Source: Romanomermis culicivorax (taxonomy: Eukaryota > Nematoda > Enoplea > Mermithida > Mermithidae). From it: a stretch of 64,000 bases of DNA. Under the pieces are notes generated by a model that did no database searches, was not told the origin of the DNA, and was given only the letters and a program-made list of their open reading frames with translations. Shown piece by piece: positions 55,343 through 64,000 of this stretch; position 1 is the first letter of the stretch; each line of letters begins with the position of its first letter. The stretch is from contig CAWUHX010000158.1 of assembly GCA_963922205.1 (NCBI GenBank), positions 62,001-126,000 on the forward strand. The letters run 5' to 3'. The position numbers were made by a program, and so were the translations under genes.

Positions 55343-57014
55343 ACTAGTTAATTAGAAAATGCCCCGATGGGGCAGAAAAAAGGAGAATATACTTGCTTCG
55401 ATAGCTGCCATGCTAGAAAAGGAAGTGGACTAGATTTTTGAGAAATTGGGTCAAAGTTGGAGAAAATTCACTTACTTTATATTGGATTTTCATTCTTTCT
55501 CAAAAGAATTTTCCGTGTCTGTGAAAAAGTATATTCTGCAGCTGAGTGCATCAACACACTTTCCAACCAAGCGTGTGCATCTCTGAAATTTTGAGGGGGG
55601 TAGAAGGGTGAATCTTGCGTTTTGGCGTTTTTTGAGACAAGAAATTCATTAAAATTAGACCAAAAAATTTTTTGCATAACAAATTGTCCAGTTTTAAGAC
55701 CCTTGTGGAAGTTTGTATCCCCATGTCCCCTCTCACACATGTTTGCTTCCATCTGTGTTAAACTTATCTAGTGAATTTGGTGTCAACAAAAGGAATCAAG
55801 TGGGGGAAAGTGGCATATAAAATCCCATCACTCAGCTTTTTTAGAAAAAAGCTACAACATAAAGTTTTCTAGGAACTAAATCGATTGTGGAAGATAGTTT
55901 TATTCACTCATTTTATATAACATATCGTATACAATTCACTCGGTAAATTCTACTGATTACATGCTATAAACAAATTTATTCTATTTTATTTAACTATTCA
56001 ACAAAATAGCATCATTCACAGTTTTTGGATTAAACTAAGATTGCAGAAGGAGCACTTTTTGCGGGATGGCAGACGTTGAGCAATTTCACCCTTACCTGTC
56101 GCGTCCGTCCTGGTTCCAAAAAAGTCGTACCATTGCCGTGGAAGTGCCAGTAGAGTTGGGGAGAACCGGGTACGGGATTTGGCGCTCACCCCTAATATAG
56201 GCACGGCTGAATCCCATTTGCAGATGGGTGCCCAATCACTGTTACCAAGGCCCAGTTTCACTAAAGGGGTCTGAGCTCGAGGTCAAGGTAATCTCGAACA
56301 AAAAGGCGAATCGGTTTGATCTCAAGTTCGGTATACTTTGAATGTCATCAGGATTATAACGAGTCCAATGTCGAGATTATCACCGGCTCGAGCTGTCGGG
56401 TTGCACTAACATTTTTGCATAATTTTATTATCCTTAAAGCAAATAAATATAAGATTTGTGCGATTCCCAAACTCGAACTTAAACCTCATTAATCCTGAAG
56501 TGAGTATTGTTTGTGCACTGGAAGAAAATAATTTGGACATTACGATCAGCTCAAACTCAGAATCGTCAATTTAATTCCGATAGATTATCCTCATGTTGGG
56601 TTAGAGCGACCAATCTTTTCTTTATAGTTCTGAAAATGACTAAAGTATGCCTCCCTCACCATTTTTCAGCTAGTGTGAAAGGCAGAAGTTTTGAATCGGT
56701 CGGGAGTTAGAATGCTGTTGGATTACCATTTCTTTACATTTGAAGTCATGTGCGTATAATTTTCATGTCGAAAAATGTTACTGTAGTTGATGGCAGGGGA
56801 AGGACAAAATGCACGATGCTGCAGAATGTACTTTTTCACAGACATGGTAAATTTTTTTGCGAAAGAATGAAATTCCAATATAAAGAAAGTGGATTTTTTC
56901 CAACTTTACCCAAGTTCTCAAAAATCTAGTCCACTTTTTTTCTAGCATGGCAGCTATCGAAGCAAGTATATTCTTCTTTTTTCTGCTCCATGGGGGCATT
57001 TTTTAATAAACTAG
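55343..57014 (+). mobile_element. Non-autonomous element with ~200-bp inverted arms, copy 4
   Basis: Left arm 55,343-55,545 (with GCCCCGATGGGGCAG), right arm 56,813-57,014 in inverse. The interior 55,860-56,720 matches 29,500-30,360 in inverse orientation. No supported ORF. Confidence 0.78.
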
Positions 57015-57180
57015 TGGTATACTGTTTATCAGAGAATCGTGAAAATCTGGAATACTACCAGCTTTCCACTTTCATTATTTGGAAGCATTTCAATAAAAAC
57101 AAAGACTAATTTTTGGAAGCATTTCAAGAAAAACAAAGACTAAAAAAACAAAGACTAATTTCCATCATGCTGCCAATTTG

Positions 57181-57377
57181 GTGCGAAGTTTCGTGGGAAG
57201 TTTTTTTTTGAACGGGGACCTTACAATTTACCATGTTTCCAGAAAAAATTAGCAATCTACAAAATGCAATTAAAAAAAAAAATTCCATAAAATTTTCATT
57301 GCATTTTGTAAATTGCTAATTACTTTCCCTGGAAACAATGTAGATTGTAAGTTCCGCGATCCGCGAAACTTCGCATA
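57181..57377. mobile_element. Foldback element, ~197 bp
   Basis: Long imperfect palindrome: GCGAAGTTTCG at the left pairs with CGAAACTTCGC at the right. Inside, CCTTACAATTTACCATGTTTCC pairs with the ACAATGTAGATTGTAAGT side, and GCAATCTACAAAATGCAAT pairs with ATTGCATTTTGTAAATTGC around an A-run loop. Would fold to a hairpin. No ORF. Confidence 0.8.
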
Positions 57378-57415
57378 AAATTCGAACCGGAATTTAAATC
57401 ATACTCCATTTATTT

Positions 57416-57616
57416 TGAAATGATCGATGCAGCGATCGTTGTTTCTGCAATCGCAGCCCTATTAGAAATCAGTAAATCAATTTCCATTATCTTGAATGAT
57501 TGAAAGGATTGATTATCAATGATTCTGTATCATGAAAAAGCTTTATTGAATAGAATCAACGAGCCTTCCATAATTCTGTATAAAAGTTTGGCTGCGACAT
57601 CGCTGCATCGATCATT
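57416..57616. repeat. Second inverted repeat, ~200 bp apart ends
   Basis: AAATGATCGATGCAGCGAT at 57,416-57,435 is matched in inverse by ATCGCTGCATCGATCATTTT at 57,597-57,616. A related half-copy lies near 59,398. Possibly a small foldback element. Confidence 0.6.
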
Positions 57617-57823
57617 TTGGAATGTATGGAGCTTATCGTAAATGTCGTCGAAGTTTGAATGATCGTCAAAAAAAACTTATTAATCTTGTTGTCAACTTTG
57701 TTACTCAATGGAAAACTTATCAAACGGCATTTATTCTGATGAAGCATCAGAAATCTAAATTACTGAAATGTGAAAGTGTGGCGAATTTCACTTTTTTCAT
57801 CTTAATGGAATTTTCCTATTGCG

Positions 57824-57889
57824 ATGAATATGGAATCAGTGATTTTTCTCACACTTTTTCTTCACTTATTTAATACTCTCATTTTCTGA
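57824..57889 (+). pseudogene. Signal-peptide-like ORF, paralogue of 53.8 kb, closed by TGA
   Basis: ATG at 57,824 opens 21 codons (MNMESVIFLTLFLHLFNTLI...) matching the hydrophobic start of the 53,830 minus-strand ORF. It stops at TGA 57,887, where the paralogue reads CGA. Homology continues past the stop to about 58,110. It lies about 900 bp upstream of the A-B-C exon set at 58.8-61.1 kb and could have been its signal-peptide exon. Confidence 0.4.
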
Positions 57890-58197
57890 CTGAATATCCG
57901 AACCGAAACTATCAAAAACTTACATTTATTTGCAACGGGAAAAACTTCTTCAGTGCAGAATTTCTTCAGTCATTCCTGCACGATGCAGATAGATGTTTGC
58001 AAAAAGCTTAACTTAAAGATTTTCAGCTCTTGCTTCATTTGCTCCTCCATTCTATGATTGATAACTCTTGACCTGCTAAGAAATATGAATTCATAAAATT
58101 TGATTTTGAAAAATCCATTCACATATATATTTCTAATGTACAGAATTCGGATCCGACCTGGGTCCCGTGAGTTCTGCTGTGTAGGATTGCAGTTTTC

Positions 58198-58505
58198 TAT
58201 AGTCTGTTTTTCTTGAAATGCTTCTAGATAATACGAGTGGAAAGCAAGTAGTATTTCAAATTTTGATGATTTTCTTACGAACAATATATCATATAGGTCC
58301 GGAAATTTCTGAGGATACTGAGCTCTTAACAATTTTTCAATTTAACAATTTTTCGAGTGAAAAATTTTACGGTAATAGCTCTATGTAAACAATTTTGGCG
58401 ACAGTACTGATTTGTGTCACTTTTCTATTCTTTCTCTTCTATTTCACTTTTCTATTTTTTCTTTTCTTTTTCTACTTTTCTATTTCTATTTTCTATTTTC
58501 TATAG
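58198..58505 (+). mobile_element. MITE family R2, right end replaced by CTTTTCTATTT expansion
   Basis: Left end TATAGTCTGTTTTTCTTGAA and central block intact, with a small duplication of TTTAACAATTTTTC near 58,335. After CACTTTTCTATT the usual right end is replaced by about 75 bp of irregular (TTTTCTATTT)n, ending TATAGAC. Confidence 0.7.
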
Positions 58506-58786
58506 ACCTAGATTCGAAGTGTATCCATCCCATCTCTAGTACTCGCAGAATCAAGACGTACGGGGAATAGGGATCAATGCATTGTTCAGGTAAACGGAAA
58601 TTTTATTCATTATTCGGGGAAATGGTATCCTCGGGGACAGAAACTTTTGGAGAATTCGAGTCTCCAGGGAAAAAGCAAATTCGGGGGATAAGGACACAAC
58701 CGAATTTTTTTCGTGTTTGACGATTGGAAATCTTATTCAGAAGCTCTATATGATATTACAATTATAAAAGATGTATAATTTTGCAG

Positions 58787-58867
58787 TTTGCCATCAGGAT
58801 GGTCATTGCGCTGTTAAAGGAGTCCTGTTGGATAGATTGCGTGCTACGTTCTCAAGAATATCACACA
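58787..58867 (+). CDS. Candidate host exon, class A module (C-x5-C)
   Basis: Acceptor TATAATTTTGCAG, donor GTAAGTG (strong), 81 nt, phase 1-1. Encodes CHQDGHC then a basic helix-like stretch. Aligns with the 24,216 exon. Confidence 0.62.
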
Positions 58868-58928
58868 GTAAGTGGGACTGAAATGCAAGATGACATTTTT
58901 AATCAGATTATTACTATTCTAAATTCAG

Positions 58929-59033
58929 GCGTAACAATTGAGAGTACATGCCAAACGATTTTGTCCACTGTTATCGATAACTCAACTTTATTCGACGAGG
59001 ACGATGAATGCGACTTCATTCGTTTGACGATAG
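58929..59033 (+). CDS. Candidate host exon, class B module
   Basis: Acceptor TATTCTAAATTCAG, donor GTCTGT (weak), 105 nt, phase 1-1. Encodes Cys-x19-CDFIRLTI-G with an acidic patch (DEDDE). Only 61 bp from the class A exon, like the 51 bp spacing of the first set. Confidence 0.62.
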
Positions 59034-60958
59034 GTCTGTCACCTGAGACTTTTTGCGAGAAGTTTTCTATCACAATCCACATTTATTCAAAATTGTGATG
59101 CAAAAAATTGATGCAAGATTTTTTTTCCAGTTTGATCTCAGCCTGCATCACATTTATAGTCTTTGAAGGCTGAAATTGAGTCAGTGAATGTTGAGTCCGA
59201 CTAAAGCATTGAATTTGTTCTTGAACCGAATGCTCGAATCTTATCTAAAACATGGAATGTTCCGACTAGACTAGATGCATCCGAGGTCCGAGAATCGATT
59301 ATAAACCAAATCATGGATATATGTAGCCTTTATTGCTCGAATTCATCCGCTCAAACCCGGAAGGATCTGATGGGATCGGATGACTATACTACATTCATTT
59401 GAAATGATCAGTGCAGCGCTCCAGCTATGCTGCTGCTCGCCATTGCAGTTAAGATACAGCTCAACTGAAGCTTAATTCATACACAAAATACCTATCGAGG
59501 AAGTCTGCAGCTGATCTGTAGCACAATTCGATATGTTAAAACATCGCCATTAAAATGCAGCTCAACCACGTGTCATTAGCTGCACTTTAACTTTCTCGAT
59601 ATGTAGTGTGTACATGAGTAAGCTGCAGCTGAGTTGCATCTTAAAAGCAATTAGAGCTAAGCTACAGCTCAAGCTGCAGGTCATCTGGTGCTAGTCCCTT
59701 TGATGGAACCGGCCGCGGATCTCGAATGGATGAATCATACTGACGTTGAAGGCCTTTTTGGCGTCACATGTATATTGAAAAAAACTTATGGGTTAAAGTT
59801 ACCATGTCCAAGGCTGGTCCGACAGTCACAAATTTTTGGAGGTTTTTTCGATTAATTTTTTATCAAGAGTTGGGTCGATGCTTATTTATCCGTTGGATGT
59901 TTCGGGTGGTCGGTCCGACGGTCAAAAAATTTCGAAGAATTTTTTCTAAAAATTTGTTTTCTTACAGTCATAAGTAATAGTCTGTTTTTCGTGAAAAACT
60001 TTTAAATAATAAAAGTAGAAAGTTTTGAGTAATACAAAAAGAATGAACCTGTGATTACGAATATGGAAAAGTATATATCAGATCGCCGAAAATTGAAAAT
60101 TCTCGGAAATCGAGGTCGTCTAATTTCTCTTACAGTGGACCCATGAATAATTTGACTACTTATTAAGATATTTGATTTTGACAGTCAGAGTTTCTAGCCT
60201 TTAACACGTCAAAATGTGTCTAAGCAGGGTAAAGTTTAACGATTCGGTTTGTTAAACGATTGCTTTTCGATCAAACATAAACCATAACTCTTGGAAATGA
60301 AAACAAACTGAAAACTATAGAATTTTTATGGAAAGTTTACTGACGTCAGACACGCTACATTAACCTAATTCATACTATTGTTTATAATAATGTACAGTCG
60401 GTCAAGTTACTGTCATAAAACTGATGCCCATTGCAACTTTCGAAAGTATGAAGCTTAGCTACAGACCCGCCCATTCTCCTCGTGGTGCTCAATGCAAATA
60501 TTTTTCTGGCATCACACTCTGTCGAGGACTGTTTACTTGTTTTGCGAGAAGTACTTCCATTCTGTAAGATTCTGCTAAAGATTCGTGAGCGCTGCTTCTA
60601 AATATTTGAGATGCTCTCGATTGCATGAGATAATTAAAGTTTCATTCGAAACTGTAAACAGATTTTAGTCAATATATTTGAAAGATGCATGGTAATCTAG
60701 CAGAAATGGTCTATTCTTAACAATGGCAAACCTTTTATTACCTGATCTCAACAAACCGAAAAAGCGCGCAGGCATGCATTGAATCACAGGCGTTGTTCGA
60801 GTAATCAGCATCGTTACTGTAATATTCTATATATTCTCTAATATTTCTCTCGAGCCTGAAATTCAACAAAGTTTGGACAGTTTTGTTAATGATGTGGAAT
60901 ATATCTATGAGCATCGGAAGTAATTTTTAGCTCTGTATGCTGTGGGCTTCTATTGCAG
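59034..60958. other. No gene seen (putative intron)
   Basis: Contains a partial R2 left end near 59,975-60,040 and short CAGCT-rich stretches (59,400-59,700), without supported ORFs. Confidence 0.45.
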
Positions 60959-61096
60959 ACGCCGCAAGAGGTTCTGTGGATTGTCGATACAACAACGCCT
61001 TACAACCAAAAGAAGTTTCCTTTATTTTGAATAATATTTATCCAATCAAGATCAGTCGGTGCGTTAATGGAAGCATTACTGCGCTAGATAACCCAG
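60959..61096 (+). CDS. Candidate host exon, class C module
   Basis: Acceptor CTTCTATTGCAG, donor GTTTGT, 138 nt, phase 1-1. Encodes Cys-x25-Cys with KEVSFILNN and KISRC, then an N-glycosylation-like NGS. Completes the second A-B-C set. Confidence 0.62.
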
Positions 61097-61619
61097 GTTT
61101 GTGATGAAAAATTTGAGTCATTATGTTTCGTTTCTGAAAGAAGACTGTTAAATCCAACATTGTTAAAATCAATCAATGTTTTCTGAGTCGTTCATGCGTC
61201 AAAAACTTTTATGGTCTATTCATTTTGATTTGACAATTGCGGAGTACGAAGCCCAGCTTCTTATCAAAAAAGTGGGTCACTTATTCACATTATATAAAAA
61301 AATTTTCCCTCACCCTCAACTCGTGCCCTTCTGGAAAAAAATTCTCGATTAATCGTTTAATTTTCATCATCTAAAATGTATGTTCATTCTAAGACACAAG
61401 GTCTCAGAGGCTTTAGCTTTGTTTTTATACGTTAAAATAAAATTGTGCCTCAAAAAAAGATACGTGAGGTAGTTTTTCACGCTGAGAACAAATCTGACAT
61501 TCGTTTTGTATCGAAGTGTCAATCACGTAAAAAGGGACAAAAAAAGATAGAAAAAAGGTCAAAAAAGATAGTCGTTTGGACCCCTCTCCATCGAATGGTG
61601 TACAATCGTTTTCTCTATT

Positions 61620-62880
61620 TTTTGTGAGCACTGAAGTCCAACACATTATGTTAAAATTTCGGTTCGATCTGTGTACCGTTTTGGAGGTTGTAGAAATTGG
61701 CACACGCTGCGCCGTCATTTAAAAAATGTTTCTGAATCCGAATAAATCCCCAATTAATTATAAGTTCCGGGAATATCTGGGTCCGGTTTTTCGAAGCGCA
61801 CTTTAGGGAAAAGTCCCACTTTCGCTCACAGTGTCACATAGCGCGAAAATGTGACTTTTTCCTGAAGTGTCCTTCAAAAAACTGGGCTCAGATTCGTCTT
61901 TACGTGACACATTAGAAGGAAATATGTGACTCGGAGTCTAGATACATTTTCATTGATCTAGATTTGATGATTACTGAATAATATTCTACAAATGAGAGGT
62001 TGAAAATTTTGAAAAATTCTATTAAATTTCAAAAAGCAAGTGATTGTTTGAAATCGTCTTTTAACGGAAAACGGCGACAGTTATTCCCATATCCTTTGCT
62101 ATATTGCAATGCACTGCAATCGACTGTCGTTTGATTTTTTTTCATCTGGCTGACATCACGTGGTGTGAAACTGGGTGTAGAGAATTTTCTCACAAGTTAT
62201 AGCATAAGTCGGAATCAGACAGGCTACATTTATTTTGCAACATTAAACTCCCATCTTCCATTTTTTTATTCAAATTCAAAAACAAATTATTGAAAAAAAA
62301 AATTTTTATTGTATCTTTTGCGAGACATCCTGTTGCAGTACTTTTTGGAATAGACCGATGAACTTGTACTCACATAGTCTCTTATTCGTCTAATCTAAAC
62401 GTTTCCATTGTTTTCTGCATCCCGTTAAGGGCACATTTAGTAGAACTAAACTGCATATTTATGTCAATTTTCAGGATGTGCAGACACCTACAGCCCCAAA
62501 AACGGTACCCAAAGCTGATTGAAATTAATATGTTGGACATATTTAGTGGCCACTGAGATGAAGGAAAAAATTCTGCGGCATCGTACGGAAAGGTGCCCAA
62601 AAAAAGATCCAGATGACTTTTTTTCTTTATCTCAACTTCCTTTTTGACACTTTGAAGTAGCATAAAAAGTGTAACAGAAGGAATTTAAAAAATTTTTTTC
62701 TTGTCTGCATAGACAGCGTCGCCTACTGCATCTAGTGAACATTTGGCTACAGTCACGTGTTTTCTGAGTTGTAATACTTCAAAACACATGTACAGATCGA
62801 AAAATGCCAAAAATGTAAAAATTCTAAGCTTCGAAGTATTGTAGCAATGTTAACTTCGACTTCTATGTGGCAGAAAAATG
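61620..62880 (+). repeat. Segment duplicated at 2.46-3.67 kb (direct)
   Basis: See 2,463-3,670. Here it sits in the putative intron between two class C exons. Confidence 0.7.
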
Positions 62881-63425
62881 TCGAATGACTCATGCGGCTC
62901 GGCTCACGATATTTCGGTCTCATATTGTGCGTGGATTTTCTACTCTTATTCAATAATTTACAAGCATTTTATACGACTCGCCATAAGGGTCTGAACCGGG
63001 CAAAGCCTGGCCAGTGCTGCGCTATGGCAGGAGTGCTTTCTATATTGAATAATCCAAATTTATCATTGGTCGCCTGACTTTCGAATTTTGGTTGTCTGTT
63101 TTCAACCCGGAATTGATGTGATTTTTGTTCTTTCGAGCAAATTCTGAAAAAAACTGATTTCTGGTTGATTTTTTCGGTCTTCCAGCTGATTGACGGCACT
63201 TTCTGGAAGGTTGACAATATCAGCACATTAAAGAATTGTCGAGATCTGAGCCTGGCCCACGAAAAGCCTAACAGTCTGGGATGAGTTGTCCCGACTCATA
63301 CATGTGGCAACGTGCTATTGGAGCACAAGTACGAGTGTAAATCGATCGATTATCACAGTTTTGAATTGCCTCCATTTTTGAACATGAGTGTCCTAGAGGT
63401 TAACCAGCAAATTTGAAATTTACAG

Positions 63426-63599
63426 GAAATTATAAGGAACACGAATGCAGACTGAATGTCGGCCGATTTACAGACAAGGAAGACGTCGAAAATACTCCAA
63501 TTTTCCGTGTATCTGTCGGTCGGGATTATAAAAATCGAACGGAATGGTCAGCTTGCCCGGATTTGAGCCGAAATGATACAGAGGCTTGGACGTTAAAAG
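63426..63599 (+). CDS. Candidate host exon, long class C module
   Basis: Acceptor GAAATTTACAG, donor GTAAAC, 174 nt, phase 1-1. Encodes Cys-x35-Cys with PIFRVSVG and RTEWSAC, strikingly like VFRLS...AQWSTC of the 21.5 kb exon, and ends with a Trp-containing stretch as that exon does. Confidence 0.65.
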
Positions 63600-63708
63600 G
63601 TAAACTTGAATGAAAACGTAAGATGAAAAAAATACCGGGCAGCACGTTTTGCTACGATTATGATGAAACCTGCTGAATAAGGCACATTTTTGTTTAAGCC
63701 AGAAATTT

Positions 63709-63864
63709 ATAGTCTGTTTTTCTTGAAATTCTTCCAAATAATGAAAGTGGAAAGCAAGTACTATTCCAGATTTCCACGATTTTCTGATAAACAGTATACC
63801 ATATAGAACTGGAAATTGGTGAACTTACTGTCCTTACCTTTAATAATTTTTCGAGTGAAAAATT
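63709..63864 (+). mobile_element. MITE family R2, left part, truncated
   Basis: TTATAGTCTGTTTTTCTTGA start and the central TTTTTCGAGTG block, then unrelated sequence from about 63,866 to the window end. Confidence 0.75.
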
Positions 63865-64000
63865 AGTATTGTGGGTGCCGGACTTATGAGCGTCGCACCA
63901 AAGGCCTGTTGATTGTGTGATGCGGGAACGGTCTCAGCTTGCAGATTGGTCAAAGCGGTTGGCGTAAATCTCTTGGGATTGAGATTGATAGTGAGGGCTT

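Noticed and set aside
63880-64000. Possible tRNA-like stretch at the right edge
   Set aside because: No convincing A/B boxes or cloverleaf pairing; probably part of another repeat cut by the window end.

Overview
The window looks like AT-rich, intron- and transposon-laden nuclear DNA of an invertebrate animal. It has spliced exons with GT/AG borders, a Polinton/Maverick virus-like element, a Ty3/gypsy-type retroelement, a pogo-like DNA transposon, TIR-bearing short elements and long microsatellites. Nothing is organised like a bacterial genome. I cannot name the species. Most long stretches without stops are repeats, not genes.

Layout. 1-1150: tandem repeats. 2.46-4.55 kb: copies of segments that recur at 61.6-62.9 kb and, inverted, at 20.4-21.5 kb. 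4.57-15.3 kb, minus strand: a decayed gypsy-like retroelement (gag, protease, RT, RNase H, integrase). It is followed on the same strand by an unusual long ORF carrying a DEDDy 3'-5' exonuclease (RNase D/WRN type) domain. 16-20 kb, 29-37 kb and 54-57 kb: copies of nested non-autonomous elements, namely a 105-bp tandem repeat array, a 1.7-2.4 kb element with roughly 200-bp inverted arms, and a 250-bp MITE. 25.8-26.77 kb: an (AAAT)n microsatellite. 34.89-36.16 kb: a pogo-like transposon whose empty site is preserved in a sister repeat at 55.18 kb.

38,449-53,153: a 14.7-kb Polinton with AG...CT ends, TIRs of about 517 bp and a perfect 6-bp target duplication (TGCCTG). It encodes protein-primed DNA polymerase on the plus strand. 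On the minus strand it encodes a chromodomain integrase, packaging ATPase, major and minor capsid proteins, adenain-like protease, several small conserved proteins and, unexpectedly, a two-repeat TATA-binding protein (TBP) homologue. Nearly every gene is preceded by the same TATA-like motif (TATAAAAGTTG). In four places the stop codon of one gene lies inside the TATA motif of the next. I read this as an element that carries its own promoter-recognition factor. This copy is damaged: one in-frame TGA in the capsid gene, one in the polymerase gene, and a frameshift before the integrase chromodomain.

Threaded through the transposons on the plus strand, from 21.5 to 63.6 kb, are at least thirteen short candidate exons. 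All are flanked by splice-site-like borders, all are divisible by three and all are phase 1-1. They fall into three recurring cysteine-bearing classes (A, B, C), with the order A-B-C seen twice. They look like a host gene, or tandem gene cluster, for secreted cysteine-rich modules that I do not recognise, with the Polinton, pogo and other elements sitting in its introns.
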